64,000 nucleotides of DNA, from the NCBI GenBank assembly GCA_018873245.2, contig JAEMBT020000003.1:2499843-2563842 (forward strand). Reading direction: 5' to 3'. The notes under the pieces are model-generated. The model was not told where the DNA came from. It was given only the letters and a program-made list of their open reading frames with translations, and did not search any database. How positions within the stretch are numbered: position 1 is the first letter of the stretch; every line of letters starts with the position of its first letter. This document shows, in pieces, positions 34,735 to 46,137 of the stretch. The stretch is from Archegozetes longisetosus (taxonomy: Eukaryota > Arthropoda > Arachnida > Sarcoptiformes > Trhypochthoniidae). Made by a program: the position numbers and the translations under genes.

Positions 34735-35870
34735 CGATCGTATGTAATTTGCTCTCTTTTATTAATTAATTATATAAGTAGACCAAAAACGGACCCACTT
34801 CGCCTTAGTATTACAATCCAAGAACAGAGAGCATTTATCAAGTTTCATGTGTTGCTGGACACGTCTGCCCCTGAAGTTTATAAAATGCTTGGAGAAATCG
34901 CTCGAAGCCAAGCATTGAGTAGAAGCCGAGTCTAAGAACTTCAAGGAGAGTTTAAAGAACGAGCCCGTTTAATAAGCGAAGATGCTCCTCATGAAGAGAA
35001 ACTTCATGAAGCAACTGATGAAAATCACTAAGAAAAACTCAAAAAGCTTTTACTTGAGGACTGTAATTAGGGAAATTTTGAACTGGTGAAAAATTTGGGA
35101 GTCATTTATTGAAGCATAAGACTTCCGAAAGAAGTCGGTGCTAAAAAATGGCTGCGAGGTGGGTGCCTCATGAACTTATACTTGCTCAGAAACATAAGCG
35201 TATTGATATATGTGTACAATATCTTGAAAGATAAAACAATGATCCTAAATTCCTGGAAAGAATTATCGCAATTGATGAAACTTGAATCAGATCATATGAC
35301 CCTAAGTATTCATTTAGTTCACGTCAATGGTGCTTACCTGGACAAGAACCGTATGTAATTTTGACTTGAAATATTAGAAAATTAAAATTATGCCAGCGGC
35401 CATATTTGATATGGCAGGCCCACCAAAACAAGAACAACAATAGATGTCTGTAAGGTGATGATAATTGTTGCTTTTCATCAAAGTCGGATATCTGGTTATC
35501 GACTTTTACCGAAAAATACAAATGTCAAATTTCAAGTATATATTGATTTTTTGAAGCAAATAATACTTTTAGGAGTAAAAACTGCCCCCTTAATAATCCA
35601 TTTACCCTGCACGACAATGTTAGACCAGATAAACAGCAGTAAGTCAAAGTATTCTTAAATCGACATTGGTGGATGGAACTTAATCACATCTCTCACAGTC
35701 CTGATTTGAACCCTTGCGACTTTGATGGTATTACAAGAATAAAGAGGATAAATAAAGATAAGAGAATTGCTAGTAGCGTATATATGGCGAGGCTGAGACA
35801 GTACGAGACTTAGAGTACTATTTCGTACCTCATACTTCTCTATGGAAGTTCTCATGTTAAATTTCTAGGA
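34735..35870 (+). pseudogene. Degenerate mariner transposase
   Basis: Frames on the + strand follow mariner order: a helix-turn-helix start (FIKFHVLLDTSAPEVYKMLG), a linker (ISEDAPHEEKLHEATDENH), the WVPHEL region near 35160, ERIIAIDETWIRSYDP in shifted frame near 35265-35300 (first catalytic Asp), VAFHQSRISGYRLLPKN at about 35470, and HSPDLNPCDFDG at 35697 (third catalytic position, D-type). Many stops and shifts separate them, so it is a dead copy. The 3' part from 35687 is shared with the inverted duplicate at 53515-54290. Confidence 0.75.
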
Positions 35871-36475
35871 CAGGTATCCTAGAACAGTCATACTTGTTCA
35901 GGAACAGCCATTTTAAAAAAATTCATCTTACTAAATGGAAACATATAAATGTATCCCATGTAATAGAATAACAAAAACTAATAAATTAAACCATGATAAC
36001 ACAGAATTTCATATAAACAACTCATTAAATAAAGATGATCCCTCTTATAAAACTTGTGTGAGTTGCAAGAGAGTTAAGGATAGGACCAACTTTTATACTG
36101 AAAAAAGTAAATGTAAGAATTGTTTGAAAGAATATAGAAAGGGGAATGTAGAGTGTAAAATATGTAATACATTAACTACAAGGAATTATATTGATAAACA
36201 CATGAAGAGACATCCAGAACTGACATCTATGATTGGGAAGATTTGTTCTAAATGTAAAATTGACAACCCTAAAGATAGTTTCCATAATGATAAAAATAAG
36301 GAGGATGGTAAAAAAGACTATTTGTAAAGAGTGTAGGAAAGTTTCAAAGGATAGAGAGTTGAGTAACAATAATATTAGTTACCAAAATGTTAAGCGTATA
36401 TTAGATATAAAGCATATAGAATGTACTATTTGTAATTAAATGATATCGAAAACTAACTGGACTAAACATAAAAAA
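35687..36475 (+). repeat. Duplicated segment, copy 1 (inverted partner at 53515-54290)
   Basis: This stretch is nearly identical to the reverse complement of 53515-54290. It contains the 3' end of a mariner transposase, a spacer, and the zinc-knuckle reading frame. Identity starts at cacatctctcacagtcctg. It ends after actaactggactaaac; beyond that point the two sites diverge, but weaker similarity resumes further out (36570-36680 versus 53230-53330). Copy 1 keeps continuous mariner sequence on its left, so it looks like the parent arrangement. Confidence 0.85.
35935..36437 (+). pseudogene. Multi-zinc-knuckle protein, frameshifted copy
   Basis: Same gene as 53531-54034 but with six A instead of five at 36310-36315, which truncates the frame at 36327 after 130 residues; the rest continues in another frame to 36437. 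Pairs of CxxC appear in order: CIPC with two His, CVSC paired with CKNC, CKIC with HMKRH, CSKC paired with CKEC, and CTIC at the end. After the shared stop codon at 36436-36438 the same frame continues with a few residues ending KHKKR, which would complete a last finger, so the ancestral protein may have been longer. Function unknown. Confidence 0.7.
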
Positions 36476-37022
36476 CGCTAAGACAGTTCTCAAACAAACT
36501 CTTCAAATAATCTCGAAAACAATAACTGATTAAGAGTTGATTTCTTTTTGGTTTAACGTGTCTTTAAATATCTTTCATTTTGATACCCATATCATAATGA
36601 CCATTGGTCAGTATCAAAGAGTGGATATCAGTCAGTCTAACTTTTGAACCAGTCATCATAGAACTTTCATTCAAGTATTGTTGAAATCAGTATGAAAAAT
36701 ATTTTACGATATAAATATTGTTATACTTTTCTGAAATTTAAGGGTCATTTTTGGATAAAAATCATTACTCATTATAGTCATGTACAGTTATTGACAAAAC
36801 TAACTTCCACGGTTTTTAGGGTTTTCTATTAGTAAATATCAATGGATTTTGATGAATTTTTTTCTGAATATACTAGATGTTGGGAAGCACATTATGGTAG
36901 ATCGGAGTTGAATTCCTTGTAAGATAGACGAATTGTTCAAGCAAATTCTGTCAGAGAAATTAGACGGAAATTTTTCAATTCTGATGGGTGGAAGCTAAAC
37001 TAGATGAAAAATGATTAGACAC
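36476..37022. other. Transposon-derived flank, no gene
   Basis: Part of this region (about 36570-36680) is similar to the inverse of 53230-53330, so it belongs to the older repeat that hosts the duplicated segment. A + strand frame starting atggattttgatgaattt (36841) is open for only about 25 codons. Nothing else is recognised. Confidence 0.4.
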
Positions 37023-38785
37023 GTGTAATTTTGTTTTACTCAAATATCGTTTGTCTAAGAATTACAGACCTAAACACACGAAAAATGTAATTTTTCAAAA
37101 AATCATAACTTTTTTATCTGAAGGGATGCAATCATGATCTCAACGTCAAATTGTAGATAATTTGAATATTTATCAAGAAATTTATCAAAATTCTATATTT
37201 TATTAAATATAGTAAATATATCGTCTGATTAATAATCATACATATTAGATCACGTAAAGCAATAGTAATTCAATCCTTATCAGAGTTTGGGTAGGCCTAA
37301 AAGGGCTGTTTTAAATCAATGTCAACTCAGTATCGTGTGACATTTCCATCTCTTCGAAGAACTTCTTGTATTCTAGCTGAAAATTTAATGATAATTTCAG
37401 AACTTTAGTGAATTATAATTTATGATGAAATCAAAGTATGAGTAAAACACGTGATTCGATACGTAAAGACATATTGTAGTATATACACACAATTTCAAAA
37501 CTAACTGGGACACTTTAAATGGTTATAACTCTATAATGAGTAGAGTAATTTTAATGAAATTTTTTTTCAAAATAATCTAGAAACATATAGAATTTTATTA
37601 CAAAAGAAATCATTTAAATATCTCAATAAACAAAAAAGTTATAAAAGAAAAACGAGAAATTCATATTTGTTTAGATAATTAATGGATAGATTTATAAAAT
37701 AAAATACTTTTAACAAAGTATGTGTGAAAATAAATCAAATTCATGAAGTTATAAATTAATATCAATTAATATCGTGTATAACTTCCATTAGAATCAATCA
37801 CTATTTGCAATCGACGGGGCATTAAGTCAATCAAATTGATGAAATATTGACGCCAAGAAACATCTCGCATTTGTTCGTATACATGATTGAGTACTTCCAA
37901 CAGTTGCTCATTTTAGGTCGTCGGCTTCACTCGTCATACGTGGGCGACCTTCAGGTCTGTCCACTGTCAGGAACGGCACATCATCGTCATCGATTCGCGC
38001 CCACTCAGTGTATGTATTTTTACTGATTCCTTAATAAACAATTCAATTACAAAAGATAAATAAACAAAATCAATACTTACCGACTTCTCGACAAATCGCT
38101 TCTCGTCTCTTGTTTTGCGCTTTCAATTTAATGAAGTGCCGGAAAATCATTTCCCGTTCCTGAATGGTTTTTGGCCCGCCGGACATGATATGACACAAAT
38201 TCACTCAATTATAATAACAATAATAACCATTAAACAAATGAATTGAAGACAATTTGTATTCAAAACGTAAAAAATACCGTCAACAAATTACGTCTAATTA
38301 ATTAATGATAATTTTATTAAATTAAAGGTGCAAATGTTCATTTATATAAGATATGAAACATATTTATTATAGATTTTGATATTTCCTTTAATAACATTTT
38401 TATTTTACAAGATATTATAATGGTTCCTGATGCAAATAAATTCTATATGTTTACTGGTTATTTTGCAAAAAAATTTGATTTAATTCGGTCAATCGGTTGG
38501 AAAGTTATATCAATTTAAAGTGTCCCAGTTAGTTTTGAAATTGTGTGTATATAGATAACGTTGCATATTTTTAAGGTTTACATCTTAAAGTTTCATGAGT
38601 TTTAATCAAAGAAAATCAGAATTTTGATAAATTTCTTGATAAATATTCAAATTATCTACAATTTGACGTTGAGATCATGATTCTATTCCTTCAGATAAAA
38701 AAGTTATGATTTTTTGAAAAATTAAATTTTTCGTGTGTTAAGGTCTGTAGTTCTTAGACAAACAATATTTGAGTAAAACAAAAAT
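37023..38785 (-). mobile_element. Old Tc1-like element, host of a nested insertion
   Basis: Bases 37030-37195 and 38598-38780 are inverted copies (cgtttgtctaagaattacag facing ctgtagttcttagacaaac), forming long terminal repeats. On the - strand near 37330-37400 a frame reads ARIQEVLRRDGNVTRY then stops, which resembles the C-terminal end of Tc1-like transposases. The rest of the transposase is gone, partly replaced by the nested element at 37484-38549. Confidence 0.6.
37484..38549 (-). mobile_element. Tc1-like element with deleted, intron-containing transposase
   Basis: TIRs of at least 40 bp begin TACACACAATTTCAAAACTA and are flanked by TA on both sides. On the - strand an ATG (38188) opens with MSGGPKTIQEREMIF and a helix-turn-helix-like run of about 36 codons to a GGTAAG donor. 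A second exon (about 38033-37915) has EWARIDDDDVPFLTVDRPEG. Then the frame jumps to the extreme C-terminus (DLMPRRLQIVIDSNGSYTRY, stop near 37768). The whole catalytic core is missing, so this is a non-autonomous deletion derivative. Its C-terminal signature is like that of the element at 50020-51771. Confidence 0.8.
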
Positions 38786-39570
38786 ACGGTTAACCGGGAA
38801 GTTTTGTGGCACTCGACCATAAAAATCGGATGATGGTGCCATTTGATAGTACTTTATGAGACGAGTCTAAAGAGGTCACCACCATGAGGCTCCTCCCATT
38901 CGATATTGAACCACACCCATTTTTTATTTTAGCCACTCCTACTGACTCCACCCTCACAATATGGGTCTCAAAAGAAAGGTCTCAGTGAGTAGAGTACATT
39001 GGTAAAGGTCGCGTGATTATAGGATGCATACTTCCTGAGAAATTGACTAAAGACTCCTATATTCTACAACCAACTGGCAATACATGGAAAATTGACATTT
39101 TTGACTTCGAAATGATTTATGTTGTAATTGTTCTAACATTTGTATATACATAGGTTGACAAAATGTTTTGTCAGATCATTCGGACTTTGCTTACATACAT
39201 AAAAGTCAGACTAAATATTACCAAACTAGTGGCTTGTCTCAGATTTGGTCAACAATGTCAATTTTCGATGTATTGCCAATTGGTCGTAGAATATAGGAGT
39301 GTCTTTAGTCAATTTCTCAGGAAGTATGCATTCTATAATCACGCGACCTTTACCAATGTACTCTACTCACTGAGATCTTTCTTTTGAGACCCATATTGTG
39401 ATGATGGAGTCAGTGGGAGTGGCTAATATATAAAAATTGGCGTGGTTCAACATCGGGTGGGCGGAGCCTCATGGTGATGACCTCTTTGGACTCGTCTCAT
39501 AAAGTACTATCAAATGGCACCATCACCCGATTTTTATGGTCGAGTGCCACAAAACTTCCCGGTTAACCGT
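38786..39570. mobile_element. Foldback element with ACGGTTAACCGG ends
   Basis: Arms of roughly 315 bp (38786-39100 and 39258-39570) are inverted copies with about 90% identity by eye; the tips are acggttaaccgggaagtttt. The 160-bp centre differs. No coding sequence; frames inside reflect the palindrome. It seems to have inserted into the right end of the older Tc1-like element. I see no clear target duplication and do not name a superfamily. Confidence 0.8.
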
Positions 39571-39599
39571 CATAGTTTTTAGTGTCTTTTCCATTTCAG

Positions 39600-39870
39600 A
39601 GATGTCGTTAGAACATACAAATCCATACTTTGATTGTGTTGGCTATTGTTCCACACCTTAAAGATAACTTCTTATTCCCTTTTTCATCTTTTTATTGACT
39701 ATTATATCTGTATTTTTTCTATTTGCAGGCACCTCATGATGATAGAAACTCTTTATATTTAGATTCTTCATAACGCGTTTAAGACTTGAATCTGATATCC
39801 CTATCATCTTACAAAGATGTGGTTTTGTTAATTCAGGATGCTCTTTCGCTTGAACAAACAATAAAATCTT
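39600..39870 (-). mobile_element. mariner/Tc1 helix-turn-helix fragment
   Basis: On the - strand a 67-codon frame (39658-39861) reads KEHPELTKPHLCKMIGISDS followed by SLKRVMKNLNIKSFYHHEVP, the paired helix-turn-helix lead of a mariner-class transposase. No downstream catalytic part is attached. It ends about 70 bp before the hAT-type MITE. Confidence 0.6.
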
Positions 39871-39937
39871 TTACATTGACATGTTTTTCCTTATATCATC
39901 TGGTGCGATTGTACTCGTATACTTTATGCTATTCAAC

Positions 39938-41373
39938 TAGTGTTGCCAGACCTCCAGAAATTTCCGAAAAAATCCTGGAATTGATCGTTCAAGCCTTCCT
40001 CCCGAATGAGGCCGTTCCTTGATATGTATTTACCCCGGAATAAAACTTAAATTATTTTTATTAGCGATTGAACCATTCCAGAAAATCAGTGTTAAAACTC
40101 AAAAAAAGTTATTAAAAGAATTTGTTACCAGTGGTAACTTACTATTATTTCAGTGTTTCGCATAACGTAGCCCCCGGCCCGCATACGGCGGCTAGAGAAA
40201 ATTTTTTTGGCCCTCAAAAGGGTTTAATATAGCGTATAATATGGGTCGCTATAACTCTCATTAAAAAGTTCTTAAACTATTGCATGTAATTTTAAATACT
40301 GTTATGAATTTCAGTTATTATTTAATTTTTTTAAAGTAATAAAGTTTTTGGTATATAAAGTTAGGGAATTTCCAAATAATAAGTGTATTATAAAAAAGCT
40401 TTTATATTAATTTATCTATAGTTAACTTAGTGAGAGAAAATATAGTATACGAACCACTCAATTTTTATATTTTTGAATATTTCTAAAATTTATTTAATAC
40501 AATTTAATTTTAATAATAGATTAATTTGTATTTAATAAGTTATTTATTTATTTATAAGTAAAGTATGAATAGAAGGATATGTATTTTCTTCAATTTTTGT
40601 TATAGTGATTAATCGACGATTATTTTGTACAAAAATTAATTTACAAGTTGAAACAAATCTTTAAATGTCAAGACTAGTTAAAACTCTCCAGATTTCTAAA
40701 AAGGAACCATGGACATTTTTTATTCAATAGCTACTTGACAGCATAACTATTGCAGATTAACATTCTAAAGTTTGTGTGATTATGTCAAGGATCTGATTAT
40801 AAATATTCACTTAAATGTGAGGGATCACGAAAGGCTCATTCTCACTTATATTTAACCTTTTAAACATTATGACATTATGATAAAATTTATCATAAAAACT
40901 TGAAGATAATTGCTTGAATTTTATGTGTTTCCTCCGAATGTCTATATTATCTAATGATATAAAATGTTTCTAGCAGAGTAATTTAGAAAAAAGTCAGGAA
41001 GGGGAATTTTCAACCTACCCTAATTTCATTATTATTTTCGTCTTTTTGGTCCGCAATAACTTTATAGTCATTTATGGCCATTAAGTTAAAATGTTTGCGG
41101 AACACTGCACTATTTTATAGATACACATACAATATTGGGAAATATATACATATGATTCTATTTGCTATGAATAATATTCAGATAATTAAGACCTCAAAAT
41201 CAAGCACTAAAACAAACTTAATATAAAAATATAACCTTTTATTTGAATATTTTAAATTCTGTAACTATATTATTGCTGTTATTGAATAAAAATTTTCTCC
41301 CGGAATCTCCCGGAAATTTTACAAAAATTTTTGAAAAGTCAAGGAAACACACCTAAGAGACCTGGCAACACTA
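39938..41373. mobile_element. Non-autonomous hAT element with perfect 8-bp duplication
   Basis: The element begins TAGTGTTGCCAG and ends CTGGCAACACTA (12-bp TIR), with ACCTCC/CTCCCGGAAATTT words inside both ends. Identical TATTCAAC lies at 39930-39937 and 41374-41381. It is 1436 bp without a recognisable transposase. A GC-rich patch at 40160-40215 (gcccccggcccgcatacggc) stands out against the AT-rich body. The size, TIR and duplication are those of hAT elements. Confidence 0.92.
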
Positions 41374-41381
41374 TATTCAAC

Positions 41382-42236
41382 TGATCTTGCATTTAATACT
41401 ATTTAAATCTGACCTTAAATACATTCGAAACTGATCGAATCTAATCGAGTCATTGAACTTAATTTGACCGATCTAGAACGATATTTATATTTATCTGGTC
41501 GAATCTGATCTTATGTGATTGAAGCAAAAGATTTAACCCTTAAATAGATATGTATATGATATGGAGAAATATGATATGATATAAGAATAAAGACATTAAC
41601 TTTTAAAAATTATTTATTTTATTATAAGTTTTCTCGAATGTTAAATTCAATTATCACTTTGATTGTTTGACATTTAATAAGCTGATATCCTATTTAGGAT
41701 AACATAGTAGTAGTATCTCTAACGCCAGTCCGACGCCAATTTTCCAAAAATGAACTCATCTCATAATTTAACATAATAAGACGTGTTTTTAAAACAATAT
41801 CTTGCATTAGGAAAAAGAAAAATTTATCTAATACCCCATTTCTTCAAATTTTTATAAACTCCATTATACGTTAGATTACGCGGAGAAGCTGAAAGTTTTC
41901 CCGGCCTTCCTTACCTACCCATATTGCACGAAGAGAATATTTTTGTAAAATTTGTTTACTAATAAAGTTAGAAAACTGTTTTTATCAGAAGATTTAGGGG
42001 ATCAAACCCCGCCTGCCTTTGGCAGTTAAGTAATGTTAAATGATAGAAGGAGTTGTAAATGTGACGCATTATATTCTTATTTCAGCAGAGAAATACAATT
42101 ATGAATCACAAATAATCATATGTAGTTCTAGTGCGCACTTCGCGCAAAATCCGAATGACGCGTTCCAATAAGGTGGTGCTAGGTTTAGTTGAATATAAAT
42201 TATGTCAATTTGTATCACATAAATAGGAAAACGAGG
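41382..42236. other. Flank with a weak Tc1-type fragment
   Basis: The - strand at 41820-41925 reads GRPGKLSASPRNLT with LKKWGI, which recalls the GRPxK(L)S linker of Tc1-like transposases; it is short and isolated. Around 41400-41520 the words tgatcgaatctga/ctgatc recur loosely. The right end leads into the LPMO promoter. Confidence 0.35.
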
Positions 42237-42272
42237 TATATAAAAGCATCATTACAGTCATTGAAGTTCAGT
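42237..42272 (+). promoter_or_regulatory. Core promoter of the LPMO gene (TATA + initiator)
   Basis: TATATAAAAG at 42237-42246 is followed by the arthropod initiator TTCAGT with its A at 42270, about 31 bp from the TATAAA core. This leaves a 5'UTR of about 120 bp before the ATG at 42390. Confidence 0.8.
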
Positions 42273-42389
42273 ATAGAGACGAAAGAAATCTAAACTGTCT
42301 TTTCTAGCGTCAATACCGATATCCACTCAGTGAATCGTATAACGTTGGTATCCAGCATAAACAGAGGACTTCGTTGTCCCCAAAACAAA

Positions 42390-43346
42390 ATGGCCCTTGC
42401 AACACTTGTCCTAGTTATCTTTTTTTCTGCGGTGGCACTCGTTGGTCACGTCGCATCTCATGGTGCCATGAAAGTCCCGATGGCACGAGCGGCCCTATGG
42501 GAAGACTCAAACTTTCCGACGCAGCCAGTCAACTTGAACTATGGAGAAGTATGGTGTGGAAATATACGCCAGGACTTGCAGTACTCTACGTGCGGGCGAT
42601 GTGGCGACCCACTAGGTGGCACTGACATGAACAATGGAGGTTTATATGGGAAGGGCTTTATTGCGAAAAACTATACTGCTGGTTCCGTAAGTAAAACTCT
42701 TTTTGCTTAGACTACTGAGTTTCTGTTCTTACTGCATAAAACCGGTTTGCACCACCAATATTTGGCCAAAGTGATAAAACATGATGAAAACCGGCATTAA
42801 TCGGTAAAAACAAGCGCGAAAACTTAAAACTGCGAGAGTTCGAAACATTGTTAAGCTTAGGACCCATAAATATTATTGGACCATCGATCTCAGTCATATT
42901 ATACCTCGCTTTTGCAGATTATAGAAGTTGTAGCACACTTTCATTACGCACACTACGGCTCGTTCGAAATTGAACTCTGCGCCAATGAAAATGAGACAGA
43001 TGATTGTTTCGAGAAACTCTCAATAGTTAGGGGGTCCCTGCATATAGAACACAGAATCCATGAATATTCAATTTGTGTTCCGTTTGACGGAGTTTCCCGA
43101 TGGGTTACGGCCTTCGTGCAACTCCCAGAGGGTGTCAGATGTAGTCGGTGCACACTCAGGTGGACATATAGGACTTCTTACAAAACTTCCGAACCAGGTT
43201 AGTGGATTATATAAAATTCTTTTTGAGTGAAAATTATCTACTTATGCCATATGCTAAAATTAAATATATTCACAGACTGGGACCAATGCTTCGATCCTAA
43301 TCCTGCTCAGACGTTCCGGAATTGTGCTGATATTGCCATATTCTAA
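42390..43346 (+). CDS. AA15 lytic polysaccharide monooxygenase (copper enzyme)
   Basis: A secreted copper-dependent oxidase of the AA15 type, which cleaves chitin or cellulose chains. Three exons, 42390-42686, 42918-43197 and 43276-43346, with consistent phases, give 215 residues. The signal peptide is residues 1-23 (MALATLVLVIFFSAVALVGH...). Cleavage leaves His24 as the N-terminal residue (HGAMKVP), the first part of the histidine brace. The second brace His lies in HYAHYGSFEIELC of exon 2. Exon 3 ends with TFRNCADIAIF, where Phe is the usual axial residue. CGxCGD in exon 1 and CSRCTLRWTY in exon 2 are further family signatures. An in-frame ATG lies 60 bp upstream, but only the one at 42390 puts the signal peptide at the N-terminus. 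Length is normal for a domain-only AA15. All key residues are present, so it is likely functional although surrounded by transposons. Substrate cannot be told. Confidence 0.93.
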
Positions 43347-43668
43347 AACTAATCTTCGTATGTTTTATAATCTTTGGTTTTCGTAAGTAGTAGAATTTTG
43401 AATGAAATACCGGATTCCACATTGAAATTTTGAAATAATAACTTAATACATTGGTTTTTTGATTTTATTACTTGTAAGGTATAATATTAAGTATCTGCAG
43501 TCAACTAATTAATATCAGTAAAATCAAATTAAAATCAATCAAATTAATTATTTCTTCACACGGTAAAAAAAATTTTAGTATACAAAAGTACTAATACAAA
43601 ATGACATACGGAAATACATAAAATCATTGAAAATAGTAAAACATGTGTACTGAAATATACATAGTAAG
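43347..43668. other. 3' flank of the LPMO gene
   Basis: AT-rich sequence with no coding exon or repeat recognised; it probably holds the 3'UTR. Confidence 0.4.
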
Positions 43669-46055
43669 TAGTGTTAGACATCAGCTCAACTCACAGCTCA
43701 AGCTCAATACACTGAGCTACCAGCTCAGCTCAGCTCAGCTCAATTGGTAATAGTTGAATTTGTTAGAGTTTACTATTTCTCAGACTATTAATCCAAATAG
43801 AAATTTAATACTTTCCGTGAAAAAAGCTATGACTAATGCGCTGTATAGACCAATTAGGTTTAGTTTAAACAAAATACTTTGCAATAGCTCTTATAATACG
43901 ATTTTAAAACGACTTGATTTCAAGATAGAATAGATGTCAATTAATTAAGTTCAAAAGAAGTTTCGATAGCGTAAAATTAAAATCTATATTTGATGTATTT
44001 ATGAGTAAATTTGAAAAATGCCCTCAATTAGTACAGAAGCAGATAAAGTGGACAATAATTTAGAAATTGAACAATTGAGTGAAAGTGAAGACTTTGAAAC
44101 ACGTAAAAAGTGGAACAAAAAAGACTATTTTACCGAAGTAGGCGATAGTCTTAAATGTAATAAATGTGAATCAAAGTATAAGAAATCTGTTTCGACTAAT
44201 ACTTTGAGAAAACACGTCAAAAATTTTCATACGGAGTCAAAATCTAAAATCACAGATTATTACAAGAAAAGAGAGAAACAAAATATAAATGATATTAGAG
44301 AATGTTTGATGAGATTTGTTGTTATGGGAGGACATGCATTCTCTATCATTGATGAACCAGATTTTATTACTTTATTGAAGTCTTTATCACCAAATATACA
44401 AATACCTTCTGAGAAGACAATATAGAGAGATATCTTCGAAAATTTCAATGTAAAGAAGTCAAGACTAATTCAAACTTTTAGTGAACTCAGTTTCAAAATT
44501 GCTATTACGACAGACATCTGGACATCGATAGCAAACAGGCCATATCTGGCAATAACGGCTCATTTCATTGATGCAAAACGAAATTTAAGGCAAGTTTTAA
44601 TTGATTTCTGTAATATCCCACATCCACACGGAGGAGAACAAGTGAAAAATGCTTTGATTGAAACTTTAAATGAGTACAATATTCTTAGAAAAGTTATTGC
44701 AATAACTTCTGATAATGCAATGAATAACATAAAAGGTCTGAATCTTTTGAATGAATATTTGGAATCAAACTAAAGAATTGAGAGTGTGTGCCATTTTCCT
44801 TGTTTTGCGCATATATTAAACTTAAGTATAAACGATGGTATTAAGGACTTCGCTAATGTTTTATTTAATTTAAGAAAACTTGGCGCTGTTATGAAAAGTT
44901 CTTCAAGTAAGGCCCAAGCATTTGAAGAAACAGCAACAGCTAATAATCATGAATATGTTAAGCTTAAACGAGATTTATATATCAGATGGAATTCAACATA
45001 TGATATGATCGAGAGGGCTATAAAAATGAAACGAGTCATTCAAATTATGTGCATTAATGATTATGAATATAATCAGTATTCTATCTCAGAAGAAGGATGG
45101 AAGAATTTGAAGACAATTTCGGAATTTTTGAAACCATTCTATGAGGCGACTACTACTCTTTCTGGACAGAAATATTCAAGTATTAATTTTGTATTGCCTT
45201 TGCTTAAGGACTTAAAAGATCATTCAAAGCTTGTTTCAAGTGAATCATTGCTTAGGAAATGTTCAGAAATGATTCTCATTAAGCTTGATAAATATGAAAC
45301 GCGTTTGAAAAATGACTTGAGTCTATTTGCTGCCATTTTAGATCCGCGGCTTAATTTTGATTATTTAAAATTGATCCTAAAACCAGAAGAATATGAGAGC
45401 ATAACAAAGAAGTTCAATGAAAAGTTTAGCGATTATTTAAAAAAATATTCAACTACAACAAAAACTACAACGATAGAAATGGCAGGTCCTTCAATACTGC
45501 ACTCTATATATAAGAAACGGCGGTTCGATAATACAGAAGAAGTGGAGAATTATTCTAAAATATCACAAGAAGATTCTAGCGTAAATCCAATCGAATGGTG
45601 GAAAATGCATGAATCCACATATCCTTGCCTTTCAAAATTCGCCTTTGATGTTCTTTGCATTCCTGCCACCAGTGTCCCGAGCGAACAAGTCTTCTTTAAA
45701 GCTGGTGTTATTATTTCTCAAAGGAGAAATAGATTATCAGATACTTCAATAAGAAGTTTAATGTGCTTGAACTCAATGTTTAAATACTTTGACTGGGAAT
45801 AAGCATTAATTTAATCATTTGATATTTTAATTGCTTAAGCTTTAAGCAACAAAATATCATTGAAATCTAGATCATTTAATTCTAAGACTAATATTTCTTA
45901 TTTTGTAACTGTTTTTAAGTATTAATAGTGAATATTAAAATGTTTCGCAAATAATCTAAATTTATCAATTAAATTAGATCAGTTCAGCTCAAGTTTAAGG
46001 TTCTGCAGCTCAGCTCAGCTCAAGCTCAGGGTAACTGAGCTGATGTCTATCACTA
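43669..46055 (+). mobile_element. hAT transposon, complete ends, dead transposase
   Basis: TIRs TAGTGTTAGACATCAGCTCA (left) and its near-inverse (right) bound the element. An identical 8-bp duplication ATAGTAAG lies at 43661-43668 and 46056-46063. Both subterminal regions carry arrays of AGCTCA (43690-43742 and 45984-46030), a usual hAT feature and probable transposase-binding sites. The body holds a single transposase frame (44018-45802) with two stop codons. Length is 2387 bp, about full size for the superfamily. Confidence 0.95.
44018..45802 (+). pseudogene. hAT transposase with two in-frame stops
   Basis: One continuous frame of about 594 codons, broken only by TAG at 44423 and TAA at 44771. 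The N-terminal BED zinc finger (LKCNKCESKYKKS ... LRKHVKNFH) is at about residues 40-70. The catalytic half follows: TDIWTS, TSDNAMNN (second acidic site), CFAHILNLSIND (the CxxH motif), RWNSTYDMIERA (the RW motif), and the C-terminal dimerisation block (NPIEWWKMHESTYPCLSKF, then SVPSEQVFFKAG). All key motifs are visible, so inactivation is by the two nonsense codons alone as far as I see, consistent with a fairly young copy. Confidence 0.92.
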
Positions 46056-46137
46056 ATAGTAAGTATTAAAACTACACGATAAAATTGTGTATTGTTTTTA
46101 TTCGCATATATACATAACTTTCTGTACATATGTCTTC

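Noticed and set aside
42374..42625. Alternative + strand frame over LPMO exon 1
   Set aside because: It overlaps the LPMO exon in another frame and has no family features; the LPMO frame has brace His, CGxCGD and matching splice sites.
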